NCBI GenBank assembly: GCA_001247695.2
Contig: LGRX02013674.1
Location: forward strand, 1-35,682
Reading direction: 5' to 3'
Source of the DNA: Cymbomonas tetramitiformis
Taxonomy: Eukaryota; Chlorophyta; Pyramimonadophyceae; Pyramimonadales; Pyramimonadaceae
DNA: 35,682 nt
Shown here one piece after another: positions 9,016 to 19,200 of this stretch. The translations under genes were made by a program, and so were the position numbers. Under the pieces are notes generated by a model. It saw only the letters and a program-made list of their open reading frames with translations, had not been told where the DNA came from and did not search any database. Position 1 is the stretch's first letter; each line of letters starts with the position of its first letter.

Positions 9016-12000
9016 TTAGACAAGAGCTTGCTCAGCATCTTCTGTCGTGACGCCATCCATTGCGAACTTGCCCATGCTGAAGGTAAACATACCCACTCCA
9101 GAAGCTTCTCCTCCTCGCAACATCCTGGCCCGTGTCAAAGGATTGCGAAACACCATGACCCACATGCATCTTCTGCCAATAGGTCCATGCTCCAAGTGCC
9201 CAATCACATGTAAGCGTCCAGCGTGACACAGCTTACGAAAATATTGTGCCCTGCTTTCTGTCATATCTGTCATGTAGTGCGATGGCACATGAATACAAGC
9301 CACCACTCGGCTGGCCAGCACTGCCAATGGCAACGCAATATCCAGCACTGCGAACCAGGGTGAGGTCACCACCGCGTCACACACCCCATACTTCTCCTTC
9401 CAGGCTCGATAATTGCCCGGTTGTAAAGCATTAAGGGCTTCGTGCCATTTCAACTGCGGGTTCCAATCATTGTTCATAACCTTCAGGTGAGGCCATTCCA
9501 GCGACATAACCTTGCCAATGACACCTGTGCCAGCCCAAGGATCCCATACCTGTGTGATCTTCTCCCAAGTCACCTCGTGCGCCAAACGTCTGACCTCCTG
9601 AGGAACGGTCATCACCAACTCTAAGCCCCAATCCAGTTGACTGGCAATCTTCACCTGAGCTCTGCTCAATTGCGTCACATCTCCTCTCTTCTGTACTTCC
9701 TCGGGGCTCATGGCCTGCACTGTGGACGTCTTGCGGAGACTTCTCGCGCGAGTGTGCTGTTCTGCACATTTCCTGCTCAAGATGGTACGATGGCCCTCAT
9801 GCCAGAATCCTGGCATCACTTCTGTGATCACTCTGCTGAGCTCCTCCTGGTTTCCCCAGGCCACTCTGTCAGGAAGATCCCCCATGCTCCCTTCTTTCCT
9901 GAGCATCTGCCGCGATGTGAGCGCCTGCCATGGGTCTTCACGCCCCGGCTTCACTGCACGATGTGGACCCACGTCTGCAGGCAACAATACCACATCTGAG
10001 CCCAGCTTCTCTCTCAGCTGCAGCTCCATGGCAGCCATCTTGTCGACGATCGACGCGCTCACCTCGGCGGCAGCTGCCACCACGGTTCCACCTAAGCACT
10101 TGGGACATTGCCAATCCCCTTCAGGTACTCCATCCAGCGCTGGATTCAGACACCACGTGTGATAACCACGGTTACAGGTGTCACACAGCAACATGGCTGC
10201 CTCCCCATCCGTCCGCATGCACGCCTCACACGCGAGATGCTTGCTGGGGATGGCTGCACTGCAGTCGTACTGATCTTTCACTTGTAGGTGACATGGTGCA
10301 ATATTTTGCACTGTGCTCTTCTCCCGCAGCTTCGTGCTGTCCTCCAACACTACCACCCCATCTCTTTGCACCTTGACTATCTTTAGGATGGCTGGCTTGG
10401 TGGCCACCTCCATGCCAGAGCGCGGCTGTTGTCGAATATATACAAAGTCGCCTGCCTTGAACTGGTGCGGCTTCGGCTCGTAGCTGCCACTCCTCCTGTG
10501 CTCGTACCGTAAGGTGTCGCGGTGCTGGGCGATCTCCAGGTTGCACCCTGCATGTACCATGAGCCTCTTCACGATGGCGGCTCGCTGTAACAAATCATCA
10601 GCCAGTGTCTTCTCCTCCTGCTTCCCAAAGTCCAACTCGGGTCGAGCACGAAGATCCGGTGGCACCGTGGCTTCCTGAGCGAACAGCAAGGTGAATGGCG
10701 CCACTCCAGTCGACTGCTGCCTAGCCGCGTTGTAGCTGAGCACAAGTGACCAGAGCATCTCATCCCACTCGAAGTCCAGGCCCTTGTCGAGGGCCATCTT
10801 CTTGAAGCAAAACTTGAGGGTGCGTACCACCCGTTCAGTCAAGCCATTGCTCTCTGGGGAACTCGGTGAAGTCACTCTTCGGTCAATGAGACACTGCTTG
10901 CATAGAGCAGAGAACTCACCTTCAAACTCTGTGCCCCCATCCACCAAGCATTCTGCAGGCGCCCCAAACACGGATAGAACATGATTGCGAAATGCGCTGG
11001 CGATGGTGGCGGCCTCCTTATCGGGGATTGGAACACACACGACGAATCGCGTATAGTGCTCAATCATGACCAAGACGCGTTGGTTCCCAACCTTCGTGAT
11101 GCGTTTCGTAGGCCAAGCTAAATCCAGGGACCAGCGGTACATGAAGGACTTGATTTCCAGCGGCGTGAGACTCGCCTCCTCCCGTGCATAGTGCGTCTTC
11201 ACCCTCTGGCAAGTCTGGCACTGAGTGACCACTGCTCGCACATCCTGTTTCATGCCTGCCCAGTAATGGCGTTGCCACAACAGGTTCAGTGTCCGCCTGA
11301 TGCCCCAATGGCCGGTCCTCTCATGGTGCTCACGCACCAGCTGAATCCTGTCACAGGGCTTGGGCACCAGCAGCTCCTTACCACTGACGGTGACCATGTA
11401 TAACTCGCCCATGAGCTCGTCCCAACGGTGACGCGCCGCCCTCTTCCTTACCCTGTGGTACTCCTCCTTGGGCACCTCCACTCTTCCTCCGGTCTTGACC
11501 CACGCGAGGCATAGCTCGTCCTCGTGTATATCGGGGTATCTTTCTCGGAGTGACTCCTGGTTGGTTACGCTGGCTAGCATGGCAACCATTCTCGTAGTGT
11601 CCGGCAGCTTAGGCAGCCTCATCTCTTTCTCCTTTGCCACTGGTACCCATTCTGGGGCTGAGCTCGTCTCTGCTGGCCTGCCTCCAGGTCTTGAAAAGGC
11701 CTGCCGGTGACGTGCCTCATAGCCCGCGAGCTTCATGGAGGCCATCTTCCACTGTCTGCGACGTGGAACAGCGTCGGCGGTGCCTAGCCCCTGTGTACCT
11801 TTCTGCCCCTGGCTGCACATGCGTTGCAGTCGTTCTTCCCAGTCCTGATGGCTGAGGCGTCGCGCGACTTGCTGGGTGTAGCCGCTGGAACTGGTGATCC
11901 ACTCTGCTAGTTGTGCACGCACCGGCTCAGCCGCGTCCTCGGAGGTGACAGCCACCTTGGTGGATTTCGCGATAGGGATGGCAACTAGCGTGCCATGCTC

Positions 12001-15000
12001 CTCCTCCTCACTCTCCTCACTCTTCGGCAGTTTGGTCGTGCTGACCTCGGCAATCGCATACAATAGCTCCATTGCTCTTCGATCCATAGCAAGGCCAAGC
12101 ACTCCTGCCAATTCTTCGTCCTTCATGCCATGCGCCGCGCGCAGCTCACCCGCGCTGTACCCCATGGCAACTGCCTTCTCGTCCAGGTTAACCTCTCTGG
12201 TCTCCCCCACTTCATCATCATCTCCTTTCCTTACCACTGTGCCTGCGCGAGGCGCGCGAAAAGCACGAGAGTTTTGCGTCGCCAAGATGGTTGGCAATAC
12301 TCTCATAGGCTCCCCCACGACGTTGGCGGTGTAGTGAGGCTTCCTGTCTCCTGTGACAACCCTGCGCGGCTTCCAGCCTCGCTGCAAAATATCGCGCACG
12401 TATCTGTCTGGTGGTCTGTCCACCCGCTCCATCACCAGATTGAACTGCTGGTTTTGAAACAGATTGCTCCAATATGCTCGTAGGCGATGCGCGTATGATC
12501 CCGCGCGCGCCGCGTCGAAGGACACCGGCTGGCCCACCACGCTGTTGATGATGGGAAACACCTCCTTCCTGATCTTCGAGTTCTCCCTGTGTGACAACGG
12601 AGAAACGTTCTCTAGCACATATGCTGGCGGTCGCTGAGGCTGCAGCTGTTGCAGCGTGGAGAGGACTCGCACTGCCTGGTAGAACAGTCTGCTGTGCCTG
12701 CCCTCCAGACCAGCCAGCTTGCCAGCTGGTGACAGGTCCTGGCATGGATATCCACACACCATGACCCACTGTTCTCCACTCAATGCCCCTGCATGTACAA
12801 GGTCAATGAGGCTGGTGTCTTCGATGTTGCTGGGCAGTTGCTCCAAGTGGGCTGCCTCGGCACGAAACAAGTCAGGATGACGGCGGCTGAGCGCCATGCA
12901 CCTGGCCCTGGCTACCGTCTGGCTGGACTTCGAGATGTCCTGGTAGAGGTACTTGTTGACCTTAACTCCGCAGCGCAAGAGCATCTCTAGTCCAGCACAC
13001 AGGCCCCCACACGGCTCGTAGCAGACCACGCCCTCTTCCCTGGCTTCCCGGAAGAAGCTCTTGTCAATCACTCTCGTGTCGATCTTTTTCGGCACTTTGA
13101 GCTTGCCACCCTCCATGGTCTCGTCGCCGTATATCGCCGGTGAGCCTCCAGAATGCATACCCCTGATTGGCCGGACCTGGCTGAGGGCATCCCAGGCGAC
13201 TCGAGTCAACCTGCCCGAGCACCTGGCCACTTCCGGGTGGTCCGTGTCAAACATGACCCCCTTGTTACACTCCAGCTCTTCTTGGTAGTGCAAGTCAAAC
13301 AGTCGATGGACTGCGCTGGTCCCCAGCTGCTCCCTGACCATGTTCTCGCAGTAGTTGGCCACCTGGGCTTCTGGGCTTACTTCGGGACCAAGTGGTGGCT
13401 CCCTGGTCACTTCCAAGCAAATGATGTCTGTGAAGCAGCGCGTTGGCCTCTCGGCACGCCCCGCTTCCCTGGCTCGGTCCCCTTCACGGTCCAAACGGGC
13501 ACCAGTCTCGTCTGCGGTGCTGGGCAGTGGGTACCTGGATGGCACATCCGCGTTCTCATTCTTCGGGCCTGGTCGGTACTGGACCGTGAACTCAAACTCC
13601 TGGAGGCTGATGGCCCAGCGTAGGTGTTGACCCTGTAGGTCCCCCTTCTCCATGAGTGTTGTGAGCGGCGAATGGTCAGTAATCAGCGTGAAGTGGATCC
13701 CGTGCAGGTACTGTCGTAATGTGCGGATTGCCCACACCACTGCCAGCATCTCACCCTGGAAGCTCGCGTACTGTCTCTCGGTCTTCGACAGCGAGCGGCT
13801 GATGACCACACAGATGTGCTCTACGCCATTCTCGTCCTTCTGACCCAGCACTGCGCCAATGCCATGGTTGCTCCAGTCCGTGTAGAGGAAGATGGGCTTG
13901 CTGTAATCAATGGGCTTCAAACATCTCCCCGAACATAGGGCGTCCTTCAATGCCTGCAATGCCTGGTCCTGATCCTTCCCCCAAGCTTCCTTGACATCCA
14001 ACACTTCCTTTCTGAGCAAGTCGTTCAATGGTCGTGCCATCTCTGAGTAGTTGGGTCCCATGGGTTCCCCCACCAGACCTTTGTAATAGTTCATGAGTCC
14101 AAGGATGGAGCGTACTCCAGTTTTATCCTCGGGCTTGGGCAGCTCTTGGATGGCCTTGCACTTGATGTCCTGCGCGCCAATGGTGTTATAGCCGATGCGG
14201 TAGCCCAAGAAGTCCACCGTGGCTGACCCGAAGGTCGACTTGCCCGAATGCAGGCGTATCCCTGCATCCCCCAAAGTGCGAAGCACGGCTTCCACATCCT
14301 TGATGTGCTGCTCAGCGGTGTCTGAGTATATGCACACGTCATCGACGTACGCCACCGTGCAGTGTTGCAGGTGACGTAACTCGTAGTCCATGATCCTGAT
14401 GAAGGCTGCGGTCGCTCCAGCTGCTCCAAACGGCATGGATGTGTAGCGATAAAGCTGGTTGCCCCACCAGAACGCTGTCTTGTCCCTGTCCTCCTCAGTG
14501 GTCATGGGAATCTGGTGGAACGCCTTGGTCGCGTCCAGGGTAGTCTTGAACTTGGCCTTGGCCACGCGCTGGTAGAGCTCTTCTGGACGATGTGGTAACG
14601 TGTTATCCTTCAGCGACAACCGGTTCGTATTCCGGAGGTCGACGCAGAATCTCGTCGAGGTCCACTGTCCAGTGTCGTGATCCTTCTTCCCCGCGACCAC
14701 CACGTTGCTGGCGTGTCTGCAGTGCTGAGAAGCCGGCTCGATGAAGCCATATTCCAGCAGTTCCTTGCAGTGCAGGTCGATGATCTCCTGCTCTCCCGGG
14801 CTGTATTTCCTCGGTCGTTGATAAGCTACCTTAGTCTCGTCCTTGAAAGGGATGGCGAAGGTCGCATGTGCCGCGCCCCCATGGTAGCCTTTGATGTCCT
14901 GCGGCTTGTTGGCGAAGCAGTAGCTGCACCTCCTTACCACGTTGCGCATCTCCTCCCAATTCTCCTCGGTGAACTCGGGATGTCCTCCAAAGGTGGCATT

Positions 15001-16059
15001 GAGCTCGGTGTCCAGCCACGCGGCCTCGTCCTTGGTGACCCTGGTCGTGCCCCCTGGCTGTAACGTGTCCAGCACCGTGTGCGGAAGCACCTCGTCTCGC
15101 TCTGCCACCATAGCCTCCCATCCGGTGTCCCATTGGCGCGAAGACCTCTGGTCTTCCCAGGCGGTCCTGATAGATCTGGTCGGCGAGCCCGAGCACGATC
15201 CCATCGTCAGCACGCCCTGAAACTCCCCAGGGGCCACAGCGGCCACCCAAGCAGCCACCGCTAGCAGCAGCAAAAGTTTTAAAATTCTGCTGGTACCCAC
15301 TGGTTTAACTGGAGGGTGAAGGGTCAGTATGCAAGTCAACATCCTCCACCCCCCTTGCATACGGCCCAGGCCTCCTCCCGCAGACACGTAGACCACCAGC
15401 GCCAAGACTGATGCCACATAGATATAGTGCGCCACCTGGTAGCAAGCGGCTGTGAACTGCAGGCGCTGCAGTCGGGCGGCAAAGCGCGGCTTCTGCATGC
15501 GCCGAGGAACAGCGGCCAGCGTAGCCGGCCCTGCGGCCAAGATTCGCTGGGCGACCGCCAGCGCACGACCTATCTGAGTCTCCAGCGTGGCGAACGCGCC
15601 ACCATTGTAAATCAAGCAGGAGCATGGCAACCCATGGTGGATAACGTGGGCGCCAACTGTCAAGACGCACCCCAGAGTGCCGACCATGTGCGTGAAGTGC
15701 ATGGCGAGCATGACGAGACAGAACCGTAGCAATGGCACGTACCACAGCCCACGCTGGGCATGGTGGAGCCCAGCTACCTCAAGGGCCCCCTTGGTCAACA
15801 GCAGTAGGTGCCTAGCCAGCTCCAACAGCACTCGCAGAGGCGCCTGTTGATGTGCCCATGGTTCGAGTGGTGCTGTGTGCATGGCCCACAATGCGCGTGC
15901 CATGGCTCTGCGGGGCATCCCAGTGTGGAATGCCCAGCAGGCGACGACCTCACCAAGAAATCTGGTTACCTCCATGGCCATCCATACTGCCATTACTGCA
16001 AAATGAGGCAGCTGCGGCCAATGCAAGCGCACGAACACCCCCACGAGCAGGAAGCACAC
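9016..16059 (-). CDS. Pol-type polyprotein: membrane region, RT, RNase H, cytosine DNA methyltransferase, integrase, PHD, methyltransferase-like
   Basis: About 2347 residues; the frame is open from 16212 and first initiates at a GTG if unaided, so it is probably made by a -1 shift from the preceding frame. Order: several hydrophobic, likely membrane segments (1-290); reverse transcriptase (about 400-620, YVDD with catalytic Asp 573-574, MPFG upstream); RNase H (from TDWSNHG, Asp 728); C5-cytosine methyltransferase (about 1010-1340: PCGGLCAGLE motif I, GYPCQ with catalytic Cys1106, LENV at 1149-1152, AHRLRAYWSNL like motif VIII of the DNMT3 type); integrase (HH...GHWG...CQTC zinc site from 1578, DDE at 1646/1707/1742); PHD finger (C4HC3, 1944-1990); C-terminal Rossmann methyltransferase-like part (DPWAGTG at 2173, SPWF at 2233). 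All visible catalytic motifs are present. It would copy and integrate the element and could methylate DNA. Stop is TAA at 9016. Confidence 0.93.
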   Translation of the reverse strand: MCFLLVGVFVRLHWPQLPHFAVMAVWMAMEVTRFLGEVVACWAFHTGMPRRAMARALWAMHTAPLEPWAHQQAPLRVLLELARHLLLLTKGALEVAGLHHAQRGLWYVPLLRFCLVMLAMHFTHMVGTLGCVLTVGAHVIHHGLPCSCLIYNGGAFATLETQIGRALAVAQRILAAGPATLAAVPRRMQKPRFAARLQRLQFTAACYQVAHYIYVASVLALVVYVSAGGGLGRMQGGWRMLTCILTLHPPVKPVGTSRILKLLLLLAVAAWVAAVAPGEFQGVLTMGSCSGSPTRSIRTAWEDQRSSRQWDTGWEAMVAERDEVLPHTVLDTLQPGGTTRVTKDEAAWLDTELNATFGGHPEFTEENWEEMRNVVRRCSYCFANKPQDIKGYHGGAAHATFAIPFKDETKVAYQRPRKYSPGEQEIIDLHCKELLEYGFIEPASQHCRHASNVVVAGKKDHDTGQWTSTRFCVDLRNTNRLSLKDNTLPHRPEELYQRVAKAKFKTTLDATKAFHQIPMTTEEDRDKTAFWWGNQLYRYTSMPFGAAGATAAFIRIMDYELRHLQHCTVAYVDDVCIYSDTAEQHIKDVEAVLRTLGDAGIRLHSGKSTFGSATVDFLGYRIGYNTIGAQDIKCKAIQELPKPEDKTGVRSILGLMNYYKGLVGEPMGPNYSEMARPLNDLLRKEVLDVKEAWGKDQDQALQALKDALCSGRCLKPIDYSKPIFLYTDWSNHGIGAVLGQKDENGVEHICVVISRSLSKTERQYASFQGEMLAVVWAIRTLRQYLHGIHFTLITDHSPLTTLMEKGDLQGQHLRWAISLQEFEFTVQYRPGPKNENADVPSRYPLPSTADETGARLDREGDRAREAGRAERPTRCFTDIICLEVTREPPLGPEVSPEAQVANYCENMVREQLGTSAVHRLFDLHYQEELECNKGVMFDTDHPEVARCSGRLTRVAWDALSQVRPIRGMHSGGSPAIYGDETMEGGKLKVPKKIDTRVIDKSFFREAREEGVVCYEPCGGLCAGLEMLLRCGVKVNKYLYQDISKSSQTVARARCMALSRRHPDLFRAEAAHLEQLPSNIEDTSLIDLVHAGALSGEQWVMVCGYPCQDLSPAGKLAGLEGRHSRLFYQAVRVLSTLQQLQPQRPPAYVLENVSPLSHRENSKIRKEVFPIINSVVGQPVSFDAARAGSYAHRLRAYWSNLFQNQQFNLVMERVDRPPDRYVRDILQRGWKPRRVVTGDRKPHYTANVVGEPMRVLPTILATQNSRAFRAPRAGTVVRKGDDDEVGETREVNLDEKAVAMGYSAGELRAAHGMKDEELAGVLGLAMDRRAMELLYAIAEVSTTKLPKSEESEEEEHGTLVAIPIAKSTKVAVTSEDAAEPVRAQLAEWITSSSGYTQQVARRLSHQDWEERLQRMCSQGQKGTQGLGTADAVPRRRQWKMASMKLAGYEARHRQAFSRPGGRPAETSSAPEWVPVAKEKEMRLPKLPDTTRMVAMLASVTNQESLRERYPDIHEDELCLAWVKTGGRVEVPKEEYHRVRKRAARHRWDELMGELYMVTVSGKELLVPKPCDRIQLVREHHERTGHWGIRRTLNLLWQRHYWAGMKQDVRAVVTQCQTCQRVKTHYAREEASLTPLEIKSFMYRWSLDLAWPTKRITKVGNQRVLVMIEHYTRFVVCVPIPDKEAATIASAFRNHVLSVFGAPAECLVDGGTEFEGEFSALCKQCLIDRRVTSPSSPESNGLTERVVRTLKFCFKKMALDKGLDFEWDEMLWSLVLSYNAARQQSTGVAPFTLLFAQEATVPPDLRARPELDFGKQEEKTLADDLLQRAAIVKRLMVHAGCNLEIAQHRDTLRYEHRRSGSYEPKPHQFKAGDFVYIRQQPRSGMEVATKPAILKIVKVQRDGVVVLEDSTKLREKSTVQNIAPCHLQVKDQYDCSAAIPSKHLACEACMRTDGEAAMLLCDTCNRGYHTWCLNPALDGVPEGDWQCPKCLGGTVVAAAAEVSASIVDKMAAMELQLREKLGSDVVLLPADVGPHRAVKPGREDPWQALTSRQMLRKEGSMGDLPDRVAWGNQEELSRVITEVMPGFWHEGHRTILSRKCAEQHTRARSLRKTSTVQAMSPEEVQKRGDVTQLSRAQVKIASQLDWGLELVMTVPQEVRRLAHEVTWEKITQVWDPWAGTGVIGKVMSLEWPHLKVMNNDWNPQLKWHEALNALQPGNYRAWKEKYGVCDAVVTSPWFAVLDIALPLAVLASRVVACIHVPSHYMTDMTESRAQYFRKLCHAGRLHVIGHLEHGPIGRRCMWVMVFRNPLTRARMLRGGEASGVGMFTFSMGKFAMDGVTTEDAEQALV

Positions 16060-16124
16060 CTGAGTGCGCTTCGCCCGCCTATCATCGGCGGGCTGCGTGC
16101 CCGGCTGTGCGCCGGGGCTGCTTC

Positions 16125-16212
16125 TCAGTGACGGGCGCGCCGGGCTGCAGCCGGCCCGGTGCCCCCTTGAAAAGGCCCCAGTGCGCTCTCCCTTCTCCTC
16201 TCCTCCCAGATT
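16125..16212 (-). promoter_or_regulatory. overlap of the two frames, candidate -1 frameshift zone
   Basis: The second frame is open from 16212, overlapping the first (stop TGA 16125-16127) by about 88 bases, and lies in the -1 phase. The overlap holds AGGGGGC (plus-strand 16161-16167), read as GGG-GGC in the first frame. Three bases later comes a GC-rich hairpin (CCGGGC / GCCCGG arms, 16140-16159). AGGGGGC is only a near match to the X-XXY-YYZ rule and the spacer is short, so the exact slip site is unproven. Confidence 0.45.
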
Positions 16213-19200
16213 TCATCATAACTACGGCGTCCCTGGGGAGAACGCGACGCGCCGTTGCTGGCATGTCGACCGCGAGTTGCGTCCTGACGATGGGCTCCTT
16301 CCCTGGGGCTCGGAGATCTCCTCCTGCGCTGGCCAGCTCGTGGTGAACGCTGTTGCACGGCACTCGCAGTTGGACTCTGCGGGCGCGCCGCAGGATGACC
16401 TGAAAGTCGAGCGTCGACACGCACAACTCGGCCACTGGAACGCTCCGGGCTGCTGGGCGCTGTAGAGCTCGGGGTTGATGGCACGTACGAAATGGAGTCC
16501 TGCTCCTGTGCAGCTGGAGGCATGGCTTCAGTCTGCTGCGTGCAGACTGAATGCGCCGGGGATCTCAGAATGTCGTGGATTGACCGGTGCTCAGGCCTCT
16601 GTGCCATGTTGCACTCCAAGCCCCTGGTCTGCGTCCCGCCGAGAGCTCGACCAGAGCAGAGTGCCTGCGTGGGCGTGGCTCTCGCGCCATCACGACCATC
16701 AAGCCCAGGGCAGTCTGGCCCAAGCGTACTCATCCTCGCAGTCGCGCGGGCAGCATGAGGTCGTTCTTCATATTCTCTGATGATCTCCTGACGCGCCCGT
16801 ATCGACTCCGAGAGAGCCGCCATGGTGAGGTCGTTTGCTGCGACCTCGGCTTGTCCTCGCGCCAAACTGGCAGACAATCCAATAAGTCTTTCACTGATGA
16901 CCTCCACGCTGTCCTCATCCTCTGTTTGCGGCGATGGTGTTCTGGTGCGGCACGTATGAGTGCTCACACCCGCAGCAGCCGCGAGGTCGGACGAGTATCC
17001 CGAGATGCTGCCATCTTCCTCCTCACTTCCTGCATCCTCTCCCTCGATTGGGTCCAAGCACCTCATGAAGTCGTTGCGAAGGCGCACCTGCACCTCTGCT
17101 CGACGTGCCTCAGCCAGCAACGCAGGGCCCACCGAGGATGTGAACGCAGACAATGGTTCTCGATGCATCACTGCCACCTTTCTCCAGGTCTCCCAGCTAC
17201 AGCAGTCGAACTTGCGCGTCCCTGAGGAGAGGTACTCCAAGGTGAACGCCATCTCACTGGGTCCTCGCTCACGGTAGTAGCGATTGTCCTCGAAGAGGTA
17301 GTAGACGGCCTTGGACTGGGCGTTGGCACGGGTCTTGAACACCCGTAGGGTGCCCTGCTGCGGGCCATCGCTCAAATGGCTTCTGGCTATCTCCAAGAGT
17401 TGAGTACGATCAACAAGATGCTCCATGTGTTTCTGTAAGGTGCCGAGGAGTCCTCCCGTGCAGCCTTTCGACTGCCCACCCAGAGGCAGAAACTCTCCCC
17501 GTTGTCCCACTCCTGCGGAGGAGGAGTACTGGTGCAAGGTCTTGCTGCTGAGTCGCTGCGTGTGCACCCCCTTCCCTCGCTGCGCGAAGGGCTTCCCAAG
17601 TTGGAACTCGATTTCGCCCATGAAACAACGGTACTGGATGAGGAAGACCGTCTGTCCATGCAGCGCCGTGAACTCTGAGATCCCTCCCAGATCCAGCCAG
17701 TCGGCTTCCCCAGCTGTGTTCTCGCTGCGAGTGGGCGACTCCGGCTCGTAGGTGCCCTGGAACACTGAAGCGTGATACTCTAACATGGCAGGGTCGAAGA
17801 CGCCATTGGGCCAGGTTTGATGCCTCAGACGAAGCGTAGCTGAGGATGGTGGCGGTGCGGAGCCAGATGGCCCTGCCTCATCCCCCCTGACCGTCTTCGG
17901 CGTCCTGAGAGTCTTGGACGTGCGTACTGGAGGGTTCCTTCTGGCCCCATAAGTGTCCAGCGCGTCATGTGCTTGCTCCTCTGTCTTGCATGCACCAAGC
18001 ATCACTCTAGCGTTGTCCCCCAGGTGTAGGTACTCCACGGCGGCGGCGTTCGTGCTGAACACCTCGCCACTGCCTCCTTCCCCATCTGTCACCGGGTAGA
18101 ACTTCCCCACTTTGTCCGCCGCGTCTGACAGCGTGAGCTGCGGGACCAACTTCACATCCAGGTCCTTCACACCAGCCACCTCCTTATCATACCTCACCTT
18201 TAGACGAGCCCGAAGGTCAGCGATGTCCACTCGCTGGACGTACTTCAGATGCTGGTATTGCCAGCGCTGGTCCTTCTCATAGTAAAAAGGCAGCTGGAAC
18301 TCGCCAGTCATCTTACCCATGGGGGTCATGTTGGCGGCACCTTCCATGGTGTGACGTACCATGCGCTCCATGAGATCCCACTGTGCGCGAGTGTGCTCGC
18401 TGAGCACGCAGAACTGACGCGCCACCTTGTCCCACATGAGCTTGCCCGTTACGACCCCTGGGTAAGTCTGATGGGTGTTGAGGGTCTCCTGAACACTCGC
18501 CATCGTGTACCTTCCAGCCTCCCGATGGGCACCACAGTCAGGGAGTGGGACCTGGTCGTTGTCCTTCCTGCCGCTCGCCCTTGTGGTCCAGGTCTCTGAG
18601 GGTATCTTCGTCTCCTTGTCAACCTTCTGATCCACCAACGTAAAGTCGGGCCACAGTAGCTCCGTCTCCAAGATGGTCTTGAATTCTCCACAACGCGAGA
18701 ACTTGACCCGCGCAAATCCTGCGTCCACACCACTTCCATCGACCTCTTCGCAGAGTGTGCACAGACGAGCATAGCCCGTGCGGTCGATGTACAAGCGCTG
18801 CTGAGACCAGCTGCTCTCCTTGTCTTGGTAATCCCACGGGTTCACTGCCATGCCCACCCATGGCTGCACGCTGGCCAGCTTGAAGTCAGCTTCGCTCTCG
18901 GCCTCTTGCTCCGGCGTGAGGTCTGGATAGCGAGGGTCTGACTGAGTCGTGGCCAGGCTGGCTGGCATGACGGACCCCCTCCCATCTGGCTCTTCAGCAC
19001 TGGACCACTCACCTCTGGTCGCCACATTGGCTTCCCGTTGACTGCGTGATGATGCTTGTAGCATGCCCAACATCTGGTCTGTTAAGGACGTACCAGGCGC
19101 CGGAGGTTCGTACGTTGCGCCCTCGGCGTGCAAGCTGACCCGCCCAGTGAGCTCGACTTGCATCATTGAGCTGGGTTTAAAGAAGCCCGCCTCCACCATG

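Noticed and set aside
15180..16059. Retroviral envelope protein
   Set aside because: The region is multi-pass and lies before reverse transcriptase within the same frame, with no signal peptide, furin site or fusion-peptide layout.
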